From the NCBI GenBank assembly GCA_045628085.1, contig JAZQOZ010000144.1, forward strand, positions 1 to 22,656: a stretch of 22,656 bases of DNA. The letters run 5' to 3'. The DNA is from Firm-04 sp045628085 (lineage in GTDB: Bacteria > Bacillota > Clostridia > Oscillospirales > Ruminococcaceae). Position 1 is the stretch's first letter; each line of letters starts with the position of its first letter. The notes beneath the pieces are model-generated. The model saw only the letters and a list, made by a program, of their open reading frames with translations, was not told where the DNA came from and made no database searches. The position numbers and the translations under genes are program-made. This document shows, piece after piece, positions 9,001-15,681 of the stretch.

Positions 9001-12000
9001 CGGAACGATTCAGGTGCTTGCCTGCGGCAATGCGCTGCAATATCAGTGGTATCAGACAGACGGTGAGAAACAGACACCGCTGACCGGAGCAAATTCGCCT
9101 GTCCTGCATCCGGATACATCGCAGACAGGTACTTTTTCCTATCTTTGCATCATGACCGATGCGCAGGGCAAAACAGAGCAGGCGGCATTTTCGGTCACGG
9201 TCAGTGAAGCCGCTGCGTATCAGCAGCTTCAGTCGGAACTACTGACAGAGCCGATGCAGCAGGGGATCAGCAGATATCTGATCCGTGTTCCGGAATCCGG
9301 CACATACCGGCTTTCTGCTTCGGGCAGTACGGCGGTATCCGGTCAGCTCTGCGATGCGGCAGGTCAGACGGTCGGCGCGCTGAAAAGTCAGTTCATGGGC
9401 GGTGAAATGCTTTCGGCATCTCTCTCTGCCGATCAGGACTATTATCTCGTGACGGAATCACGCTGGGACGGCAGATATGCGCTCTATCTGACAGCCGCAC
9501 AGCCGGCAGAAATTGATGTTGCAGAATGTAGACTCGGTGTGACGATCCAGCAGACAAGCGTATACGGTTCGGGTTATGAGCCGGATGTCGCGGTCTGTCT
9601 GCCTGACGGTACTGCACTCATAAAAGATCAGGATTATGTTCTGCGGTTTGTCCGGCACAATCAGGAATTGCGCATTATGGTTTTTGGCATCGGACACTGT
9701 ACGGGCTGCTGTGAAACCGTTGTGACGATTTACGATAAGATCCCGACAGATACACCTGTACCGGTTGAGATCTCGTATGAGAATGAAGAAGCGGTGTATA
9801 TTTTCGTGCCGCAGAAAACCGGAAAATATCTGTTTTATGCAAACTGTGCGGACGGATATGCAGAAGAAAAGGCACAGTATGACCGTTCCGGCAGATATCC
9901 CAACGGTTCAAAATATGTAAAGATCAAGACAAAATGCTGGATCGCCAATACACCGGAGCATGATGATACGGTATTTGCATACAGTGATTTCGGTTCATCT
10001 GTCGAAGGCTATTTTCTTTCCAATGTGAAGCTGAATGCCGGTCAGACATATTATGTCGTATGTACCGGTCCTGTCGGCGCAGAATATTCGCTTGTAATGG
10101 CATCCGAGGAATACAATATTGCCAAGGCAGTTATCACCGGCGGCTTTGTCAGCAGCTATGAACCGGGCGAGAACTATCGTCCGAAGATCAATGTCCGGTT
10201 CGGGGATACGGTGCTGACTGAGGGCGTGGACTATCAGCGTGTGGATAACCGGAACGATATTCCCGGACTTGCCTCTGTGACTGTTTTCGGCATGGGAAAG
10301 TATTACGGCAGTGCGTCAAAGCAGTATGAACTGATCTATGAATCACCGAAGCGTTCGGATATCATGATGGAACTTGACACGCCTGTTGAGGTGTCGTGTA
10401 CGGAAAATCGTCTGGAGAATCTCTGGTTTCAGGTCGATGACTGCGAAACGGAAAATACAACGATCCGTTACCGCATTCTGAATGAGCGTGTATCCGGCGG
10501 TGCGATGCTGTATACACTGTATCGTTATGATGCAAGAACAAAATCCTGTGCGCGGATGCAGCCAATGGACGGTGAAGCAAATGATTATCTGCTCGGAAAC
10601 GGCACATATCTGATCGCGGTGTCAAGGCAGTATCCGGAGAATGCTTCAAAGGCGAATTTCTCTGTTCTGCGGCCGTATTCGGTTACGGATGCAGTCGTCA
10701 CGGTCACAAATCAGCCGTATACGGGCGGTGAAGTACCGCTTCCGGTAGCAATTCATGCAGCGGACGGTACGGAACTTCTTCCGAATCGTGATTTCCGCAT
10801 CGTGTATAAGGACAGCAATATCATGTTTGGTACAGTTCGCTTTGCGCTGTATTCGACGAACCGGACATTTGGTTATCAGGACGGCAGCTTTGAGATCTAT
10901 CCGGAAATTCCGGCGGATGCGCCGCTGCTGACTGTCGGAGCGCACAGCGTCACGGTGACAAAGACTGAACGTCTTGCGCTGTACCGCGTTATGCCGGAAA
11001 CCGATACGGAATATGTGTTGTGTACGGCAGATGTTGCGGATATCGTACTGCGTGTATTCTCGCCGGAAAAGGAAATGCTGGAGCAGGATTACGGTGCAGG
11101 TGCAAAATCTGTGACGTTTTCTGTACCGGCAGGCGAAATGCGCTATATCATGGTGAAATTCAACGGAACAGAGCGTGAGGGAACGATCAATTTCCGGCTG
11201 GAAACATCGCTCCGTCTGCTGTCGGCGTGTACGGTCACAGCAGAGCCGCAGTTCTGGACCGGTGAGCAGCTTACACCGCAGGTGACCTTCCGTGACGGTG
11301 AATATGTACTGGAAGAGGGGAAGGATTACCGGCTGCGGTATACATCGGATGATGTCAATATCGGAACAATGACGGCAAATTATACCGGTATGGGGGTATA
11401 TTTCGGAAACTGCGATGTGGAGATCAGTATTATTCCGGAGCAGCTTTTCAGTGAGGAATTTTTCGAGCCGATACCGCTTGCTCTGAATGAACGCTATTCG
11501 TTTGACAAAAAAGATCAGCAGTATCTTGTTCTCAGCTATACTTCGGGCATTGATGCGAATGTGACGGCGCTGTTTACGGATGCCATGTGCAAACTGTCCG
11601 TGCAGTGCTATGATGCAGCAGGCAGCTTCATGGATCGCATCTTCTTCAAATCATCAGAGGATATGGCACTGACGATGCAGGCAGGTGAAACGGTCTATTT
11701 CGTGATCTCAGCGACGGATATTTCCAGCCGCAACCAGACATTCAGTGTTCTGCTGAATGATGACGGCGGTTCACACATGAAAATCGTGCGGGATACGGAG
11801 GGCGGTTTTGGCTATCGGCTCTCTGATACCGGTGATTATGCAGAGGCATACGAGATTCTGGAAAGCAAGCGCGACGGTCTGGTATTGCAGACGGAGATCG
11901 AAGGTGTTCCGGTTCGGTTTGTACCGGAGGCACTGTTCACTGATCTGACGGCGGAAACGGTCGTGATCGGATATGCAGGCTGCTCAGCGGCAGAATATGC

Positions 12001-12259
12001 CGACCGATATGATTTTGTGTATCAGCAGGCAGTATCTCCGGAGCAGCCGGCAGTGCAGGGCGATCTCAACGGTGACGGCAGATGCTCTGCGGCGGATGTA
12101 AAACTGCTTTCTGCGGTGCTTGCAGAGCATACAGGGCTTGCGTCGGAGCTGATCCCGTTCGGAACGGCTGATATCAATGCGGATGAGATGCTGAATATGC
12201 TCGATCTGACTGCGCTGATGCAGCTGATATCGGCGCAGAGTGAACAGGCGCAGCCCTGA
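6065..12259 (+). CDS. Secreted dockerin-bearing S8 (subtilisin-like) protease with BspA repeats and beta-domain array
   Basis: This 2064-residue exported protein has GGGGAGAG 6 bases before its ATG. Approximate layout: signal peptide 1-35 ending near AMTAAAA; I9-like propeptide 135-200; S8 catalytic domain 235-490 with D249 (VIDTG), H284 (HGTHVTGT), oxyanion N367 (SGNN) and S432 (GTSMATPH), so the triad is intact. Then come a chitobiase-C-terminal-like beta domain 498-575 (IYYTTDSTVPTPENG), BspA-type LRR_5 repeats 583-950 (IGDSAFADC, VGAGAFRGC, IGASAFYGC), an Ig-like domain 976-1045 and an array of Ig-like and PPC-like domains 1058-1897. A BspA-end-like segment spans 1905-1990, and a two-loop type I dockerin 1999-2050 (DLNGDGRCSAAD and DINADEMLNMLD). 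The dockerin implies docking to a cellulosome scaffoldin at the cell surface. The LRR and Ig modules probably bind substrate or partner proteins. Only 19 bp separate it from the helicase stop, so they may share a transcript. Substrate unknown. Confidence 0.93.
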   Translation: MKKKRICGIGIAAAVAGQFILPQIPAMTAAAAMQKVCSLDDFSDEVLAVTKTDASREFFDEIVYDADAGTLSADGSSPETSCGDLRIRNGELMLRTDDAPSGWESFNENAAEFGYKTSSQGGRMTITNEFQTARLIVKAEGSINLHGAESAAEGYNGLHILQYADSAAAYSAYQAYSADPAVEYVQPSHRVMLDAEALAESQTYAEAVVADTESGIYNSWGVPLIGTEDFIAEYLDAEVLPDVTVAVIDTGVNPSPELFEGRILEGGINISDSGDDTCNDDLYHGTHVTGTICEMTPKNVKILPIKVFDTDGSASDEQIYLGIMYALEQKADIVNMSFGGLGVSQLEIEALTIADENGMICCAASGNNSDDAGYYYPGSIDSCITVGAVTQDMERAAFSNYGDSVDVVAPGYGIMSYVLGTEQKKEAKNGTSMATPHVTACCALLRSYDKTMTPHRAEALLRLNALDLGPDGFDEDFGWGFVNMANFRWDDGICPAPEYSVKSGNYGHELEIELSADLDGADIYYTTDSTVPTPENGIHYEKPVTVSATTRILAVTVKDGWIGSSAAEAVYTIDGKDVADAYDVKDGVLLAYRGIRKKVVVPDQFDGKSLTAVAEKAFAGNHFAEEIHLPAAVRTIGDSAFADCPILERVYASGAAEIGAEAFADSVSLEEVRLSESVETVGAGAFRGCSSLPELTVSGLKELPEQIFADCTALKTVHLPDVTKIGASAFYGCSALTMPEIYWQNVTAIGSHAFENCTAWEGDVRLSSLESLGDSVFSGASVLRSVMLPPAITTLPTCTFYQCAGLRQLDLSGVTRIESRALAAQTGRNILPTGLDYAKITFVGTNAFLNCQIGNGYDTVCFSALETLEYRSFGGAIAGTLEFPKLKAVSDSAFVDASIDCVRIEQAETIAANGLKGVRAVYLTDQLQTAADNAFAENVWIAAKKENPAVKMTEEMHFCNEPLLMRRSSEKLTMMQHEYGTIQVLACGNALQYQWYQTDGEKQTPLTGANSPVLHPDTSQTGTFSYLCIMTDAQGKTEQAAFSVTVSEAAAYQQLQSELLTEPMQQGISRYLIRVPESGTYRLSASGSTAVSGQLCDAAGQTVGALKSQFMGGEMLSASLSADQDYYLVTESRWDGRYALYLTAAQPAEIDVAECRLGVTIQQTSVYGSGYEPDVAVCLPDGTALIKDQDYVLRFVRHNQELRIMVFGIGHCTGCCETVVTIYDKIPTDTPVPVEISYENEEAVYIFVPQKTGKYLFYANCADGYAEEKAQYDRSGRYPNGSKYVKIKTKCWIANTPEHDDTVFAYSDFGSSVEGYFLSNVKLNAGQTYYVVCTGPVGAEYSLVMASEEYNIAKAVITGGFVSSYEPGENYRPKINVRFGDTVLTEGVDYQRVDNRNDIPGLASVTVFGMGKYYGSASKQYELIYESPKRSDIMMELDTPVEVSCTENRLENLWFQVDDCETENTTIRYRILNERVSGGAMLYTLYRYDARTKSCARMQPMDGEANDYLLGNGTYLIAVSRQYPENASKANFSVLRPYSVTDAVVTVTNQPYTGGEVPLPVAIHAADGTELLPNRDFRIVYKDSNIMFGTVRFALYSTNRTFGYQDGSFEIYPEIPADAPLLTVGAHSVTVTKTERLALYRVMPETDTEYVLCTADVADIVLRVFSPEKEMLEQDYGAGAKSVTFSVPAGEMRYIMVKFNGTEREGTINFRLETSLRLLSACTVTAEPQFWTGEQLTPQVTFRDGEYVLEEGKDYRLRYTSDDVNIGTMTANYTGMGVYFGNCDVEISIIPEQLFSEEFFEPIPLALNERYSFDKKDQQYLVLSYTSGIDANVTALFTDAMCKLSVQCYDAAGSFMDRIFFKSSEDMALTMQAGETVYFVISATDISSRNQTFSVLLNDDGGSHMKIVRDTEGGFGYRLSDTGDYAEAYEILESKRDGLVLQTEIEGVPVRFVPEALFTDLTAETVVIGYAGCSAAEYADRYDFVYQQAVSPEQPAVQGDLNGDGRCSAADVKLLSAVLAEHTGLASELIPFGTADINADEMLNMLDLTALMQLISAQSEQAQP

Positions 12260-12323
12260 ATGTGCTGTATCTGCTTTGGAAAATGACAATCTTTATAGGC
12301 TGCTGCTGCGTTTCTGATTTGAG

Positions 12324-12328
12324 AGGAG
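12324..12328 (+). promoter_or_regulatory. Shine-Dalgarno pointing to an ATC start
   Basis: AGGAG lies 8 bases before the ATC at 12337 but only 1 base before the ATG at 12330. That ATG opens a different, Arg-rich frame ending at 12527. Normal spacing therefore supports the ATC in the long frame. Confidence 0.55.
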
Positions 12329-12336
12329 AATGACTT

Positions 12337-12966
12337 ATCGACGTTTTAGAAGGCATTTTATCATTTATTGTCGGCATCATTGCCGGAATCGGCATCGGTA
12401 TCGGATTTTTATTCCGTGCTATATTTCTGCTGTTCAAGTATCTGATCGAAAATCTGATCGGAGCGCTGATCCCTTCGCTGAAATACCGGATCCGGCTGAA
12501 ACGGATGCTGCGCCATGTAGACCGTGAAAAGGACAGCAAGCTGCATCTCGGCTTATTCAAGAGCTATGAACTGACAGGTTCGGCGTTCGATTCACTGTTC
12601 AAGCGCATGAAATCCTGCATGGACAACTTCAAAGTACAGCGGAAACAGCGCAGTGCTGTATCGAACCGCCCGGAACTTGCGGTTGTATTCAAACAGTACG
12701 ATCAGCTGTTCTATGGATTCCAGAAACAGTTTTATCTTTCGGCGGAAACGATCAGCTTGGATAAAGTAAATGCGGTGAATTATGAACAGCTTCCTGCATA
12801 TCCGGTTCTGCAAAAGGCACTGTCCGGTATGCAAATGCTGACAGACCGTCATCAGGCGATCCTGAACGGTGCGGCTGCGGATGAGATCAGTGATCTGGAA
12901 CTGATGCAGTCTGTGACGGAGTCTGTTATGCTGCCGCCGGAATTGAATCAGCAGCAGATGCAATAA
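12337..12966 (+). CDS. Membrane-anchored protein of unknown function with apparent ATC start
   Basis: I do not recognise this family. The conventional start is the ATG at 12505 (153 residues), but the same frame is open back to a TGA at 12331. It encodes a convincing membrane segment there, LSFIVGIIAGIGIGIGFLF, with a Gly-zipper pattern, followed by RAIFLLFKYLIENLIGAL and a basic stretch KYRIRLKRMLRH. From the ATC at 12337 the protein is 209 residues. The rest is helical and charged, with a Gln-rich tail (LNQQQMQ). No ATG, GTG or TTG exists in frame between 12334 and 12505. So either the gene starts at ATC, or one base is wrong or mutated (ATC for ATG would give MDVLEGILSF). It follows the protease gene by 77 bp and ends at a strong terminator. 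It could be a membrane partner of the exported proteins, but that is a guess. Confidence 0.65.
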   Translation: MDVLEGILSFIVGIIAGIGIGIGFLFRAIFLLFKYLIENLIGALIPSLKYRIRLKRMLRHVDREKDSKLHLGLFKSYELTGSAFDSLFKRMKSCMDNFKVQRKQRSAVSNRPELAVVFKQYDQLFYGFQKQFYLSAETISLDKVNAVNYEQLPAYPVLQKALSGMQMLTDRHQAILNGAAADEISDLELMQSVTESVMLPPELNQQQMQ

Positions 12967-12981
12967 ATACCTGAAATACAG

Positions 12982-13010
12982 AAACGGCAGGGGAGCGCCC
13001 CTGCCGTTTT
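12982..13010. terminator. Bidirectional terminator between convergent genes
   Basis: AAACGGCAGGGG (12982-12993) pairs perfectly with CCCCTGCCGTTT (12998-13009) around the loop AGCG. The hairpin has a T run on its plus-strand 3' side, and the leading A run gives a T run on the minus strand. It sits 15 bases after the membrane protein stop and 18 bases beyond the GH9 stop, so it can serve both convergent genes. Confidence 0.9.
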
Positions 13011-13028
13011 CGTTTAATGTGAGATCTA

Positions 13029-15368
13029 TTATGCGAGCAGCATTTGTTTGAGCAGCGATGCATCACGAATATCAATGCATTTGTCGCCGTTGAAATCAAA
13101 CTGTTCGGCAATTTCGGCGGATTCAAACGGTTTCTTTGTCAGAAGATGCTGATACAGCCGATTGAGCTGTGCCGCCGTATAGGTCTTTTCCGGTGTTGTG
13201 CCATCCGGTTCTGTTCCGCCGACCAGTTTTCCGTCAGCATAAACACATACATACGGACAGCGTTTTGCAAGATCAACACCGCCGACAATGTTGTCATAAT
13301 CTTCCCCGATATCTTCCATGCCCTGCAAGCTCCAGTCATTGTCGGGATCCCATTTATCGCCATAGTACATACCGATAATCAGCTGATACTTTTTATTGGA
13401 ATTTGCAATCGCATAATCCGGCCACGCGATCTCGATATAGTAGATATCATCCTTATATTGTTTCGGCTCGGAAAGAACTGCTTCACAGTCAGCGACTTCT
13501 GTCTGAACCTGATCGTAGGTCTTTTGCAGCACAAAACTGGACGGAATACCGGTATTGCTTTCAAATTCCTTGATGCTGAAATAATACCGGATCGAAAGAT
13601 CGGTATGCGGTTCGAGTGCATCCGTATTGACAAAGAAGGTCAGTTTTGTAACACCGGCACCGGTTGCTTCCGGCGAATCGGAAAAGTATCCGGAAACCCA
13701 GAAATCGTTTCCGGAGAACAGACTCGAATCATCTTCTTTCTCCGCAGGCGGAAAATCCGGTGTCGGATGCATGGATTCATCGCCGTAGCGCAGATACAGT
13801 CCTGCCGCAGCGCCGACAAAAGCGGCATTGTAGTCGATCGTGACCTCATTGTCAACCCAGTCGTTTGTTGTATCGCTGTGCTGATCGTTGGAACGCGGGC
13901 CGCCGACCAATGCGCCCCAGAGAACGTGCTTATGTTCCCCTTTATCTTCTGCCATTGTCAGACCGGATGCAGCACGGTGATGCGGATACTTTGCGGAATT
14001 ATCCGCATAGCCGACAACGTAGCAGCGGTTGATCGGATTATCACCGAGCAGATATTCCATTTGTCCGAGTGCCCATTCCGAGAAATGATAATCTGGCTGT
14101 GTGGAGTCGAATACATCTTTTCCGTCCTTGTACTTGTCATAGACGAGCGCAGTAAACTGTGCGGCTGTGTTATAGCGTGCCGAGCCCCATTCATCGAGCC
14201 AGAAATAGCCGGCGGCTGTATTCTTGCCGACCTCACCTTCGATATAGCCGTCCAGCGCTTTTGCGGTCATTTCCCAGAAATTCAGTTTTTCGTACTGACC
14301 GCGGCCGATTGCGACACGGGTCTCCTCGCAGATCTCCGGATATTGATCCTGAATTCTGCCGAAAACGATCGAAACGCCGTTCCACATATCGTTCCAGCAG
14401 AGCACGTATCCGGGCGGAGCATAATAGTCATCATATTTCAGGCATTGATCCAGATACCAGTGATCTTCTGTGATGAGGTAAAGCCATCCGGCGGCGAAAC
14501 AGAAATCATCTTCCCATTTGCTGGAAGTATAGAATGAGGCAGGGCCGTCTGCGCCGCGTCCGACACTTTTTTCATTTTCGGCTGCAAAATTGAAAAGCGC
14601 CTTCGCGTAATCCAGACATTGTTCTGCATATTTTTTGTCGGTATCAAGGAAGTTGTAGTAATTGATCGCAAGTGCGGCAGCGGCCTCAGAAACATCATCC
14701 GTAGTCGGCAGTTCTTTTGTAGCAAAGAAAGCCGGACGAACCATTGCGTCAATTTCAGGTGACTGCCAGTATGCATGGTCAACCGCACCGTCTCCGACCT
14801 GATAGCAGAACGCGATCACATCGCCGGAATCATCGCGGAAAGTGCTGCGCATGAAATAATCGCAGAAATGACGAAGGATCGTTTCCGTATGTTCAGCTTC
14901 TCCGATCGCTTCATAGGCATCGCGGAATTCATAGTATCCCCACGAAACAACAGAACCGGCATAGGCTTCCGGCAGACCGAATTTTACATGGTCGCCGGCA
15001 TCGTGAAAGCCGCCGGAAACGTCAACTGTTCCGTCACCGTCCGGATCGAGGATATCGGCGTATTGCTTCATAAATTCAGCAGAAAGATTTGTGCCGCCTG
15101 TTTTATCATCGTAGGGCTGAAGCGGTACCTGCGCATCATAGACATGGCAGTTTCCGCGCCACGGCAGGAGACTTTCCTTTGTGACATCCGTGCCGCACAT
15201 ATTGGCATCGTAGAAGTAAAGCGAATACTGAAGCAGTCTGGCAAAATCGGCATCTGTTTCCTCATAATCCGCTTCATGCGGAACGGCAGTCGCCGCCGCC
15301 GGCAGACTTGCTGTACCGCAGAGGAGCAGGGCTGCACAAAGTACCGCCGCTGAACGCATCTTATGCAT
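13029..15368 (-). CDS. Cellulosomal GH9 endoglucanase with CBM3 and incomplete dockerin
   Basis: The start at 15368 gives 779 residues and places AGGAG (15376-15380) 7 bases upstream; the earlier in-frame ATG at 15374 would leave only 1 base. A signal peptide covers about 1-29 (VLCAALLLCGTASLPAAATA). The GH9 domain spans about 35-530. GGFHDAGDHVKFGLP carries the conserved aspartates D123 and D126, KYPHHRAAS is the HHR motif, and DWVDNEVTIDYNA holds the likely proton donor E508. A CBM3c-like module follows from about 545 (FWVSGYFSDS, KYQLIIGMYYGDKWDPDNDWSLQG); with GH9 this module usually supports processive endoglucanase action. The C-terminus has one dockerin calcium loop, DFNGDKCIDIRD. The first repeat keeps a helix (QLNRLYQHLL) but lacks a calcium loop. 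Role: cellulose hydrolysis in an extracellular cellulosome. It is divergent from the PL11 gene and converges on the upstream membrane protein gene. Confidence 0.96.
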   Translation of the reverse strand: MHKMRSAAVLCAALLLCGTASLPAAATAVPHEADYEETDADFARLLQYSLYFYDANMCGTDVTKESLLPWRGNCHVYDAQVPLQPYDDKTGGTNLSAEFMKQYADILDPDGDGTVDVSGGFHDAGDHVKFGLPEAYAGSVVSWGYYEFRDAYEAIGEAEHTETILRHFCDYFMRSTFRDDSGDVIAFCYQVGDGAVDHAYWQSPEIDAMVRPAFFATKELPTTDDVSEAAAALAINYYNFLDTDKKYAEQCLDYAKALFNFAAENEKSVGRGADGPASFYTSSKWEDDFCFAAGWLYLITEDHWYLDQCLKYDDYYAPPGYVLCWNDMWNGVSIVFGRIQDQYPEICEETRVAIGRGQYEKLNFWEMTAKALDGYIEGEVGKNTAAGYFWLDEWGSARYNTAAQFTALVYDKYKDGKDVFDSTQPDYHFSEWALGQMEYLLGDNPINRCYVVGYADNSAKYPHHRAASGLTMAEDKGEHKHVLWGALVGGPRSNDQHSDTTNDWVDNEVTIDYNAAFVGAAAGLYLRYGDESMHPTPDFPPAEKEDDSSLFSGNDFWVSGYFSDSPEATGAGVTKLTFFVNTDALEPHTDLSIRYYFSIKEFESNTGIPSSFVLQKTYDQVQTEVADCEAVLSEPKQYKDDIYYIEIAWPDYAIANSNKKYQLIIGMYYGDKWDPDNDWSLQGMEDIGEDYDNIVGGVDLAKRCPYVCVYADGKLVGGTEPDGTTPEKTYTAAQLNRLYQHLLTKKPFESAEIAEQFDFNGDKCIDIRDASLLKQMLLA

Positions 15369-15405
15369 AAGCATTCTCCTTTTTTATGTGAATATAGATA
15401 TTTTC

Positions 15406-15434
15406 ATTTTACCCGAAAACAGCGGATTTGTCTA
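15406..15434 (-). promoter_or_regulatory. Promoter of the GH9 gene
   Basis: On the minus strand TAGACA (15429-15434) and TAAAAT (15406-15411) are separated by 17 bases. The -10 lies 37 bases upstream of the chosen start codon, leaving room for a leader that includes AGGAG. Both hexamers match the sigma-A consensus at five of six and five of six positions. Confidence 0.65.
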
Positions 15435-15607
15435 TGCAGAGATTGCGGTTTCCGTATGCGAAAAGGGTAAGAAATGCGAAAGTACAGATTCGGCATATCA
15501 TTCAAGATGTATGTATGATCGCCGTACAAGTTGCCGGATGTTTAGAACAAATCTGCATTTTATCCAGTGAATAGCGAGAATTGTCTATTTCATTTTTTAT
15601 ATAATTA
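15435..15607. other. Divergent intergenic region between GH9 and PL11 genes
   Basis: This is the central part of the roughly 310 bp gap between the two start codons. It is AT-rich toward the PL11 side. I see no RNA gene and no convincing small gene in it; a 60-codon plus-strand frame at 15388-15570 lacks a ribosome binding site. Binding sites for a shared regulator would be expected here, but I could not identify one. Confidence 0.5.
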
Positions 15608-15616
15608 TGTTATAAT
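15608..15616 (+). promoter_or_regulatory. Extended -10 promoter of the PL11 gene
   Basis: TGTTATAAT is a perfect extended -10 element about 65 bases before the PL11 start codon. The -35 region 17 bases upstream (TTTCAT) is weak, as is common for extended -10 promoters. A second TATAAT lies at 15600-15605. Confidence 0.65.
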
Positions 15617-15624
15617 AAGAAAAA

Positions 15625-15642
15625 ACAGGTCGAAATACCTGT
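15625..15642 (+). promoter_or_regulatory. Inverted repeat at the PL11 transcription start
   Basis: ACAGGT-CGAAAT-ACCTGT begins 9 bases after the -10, so it covers or just follows the transcription start. It could be an operator or a small hairpin in the 5' leader. No regulator is identified. Confidence 0.4.
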
Positions 15643-15681
15643 GCGTTTGTTGCTTTTGATGATAGGAAAAGGGTGGATTAC

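Noticed and set aside
12330..12527. 65-codon frame starting at the ATG at 12330
   Set aside because: The Shine-Dalgarno is only 1 base away and the product is Arg/His-rich without any domain, while the overlapping frame gives a clean membrane segment.
13044..14537. 497-codon plus-strand frame opposite the GH9 gene
   Set aside because: Antisense shadow of a strongly recognised cellulase, with unnatural composition and no start signal.
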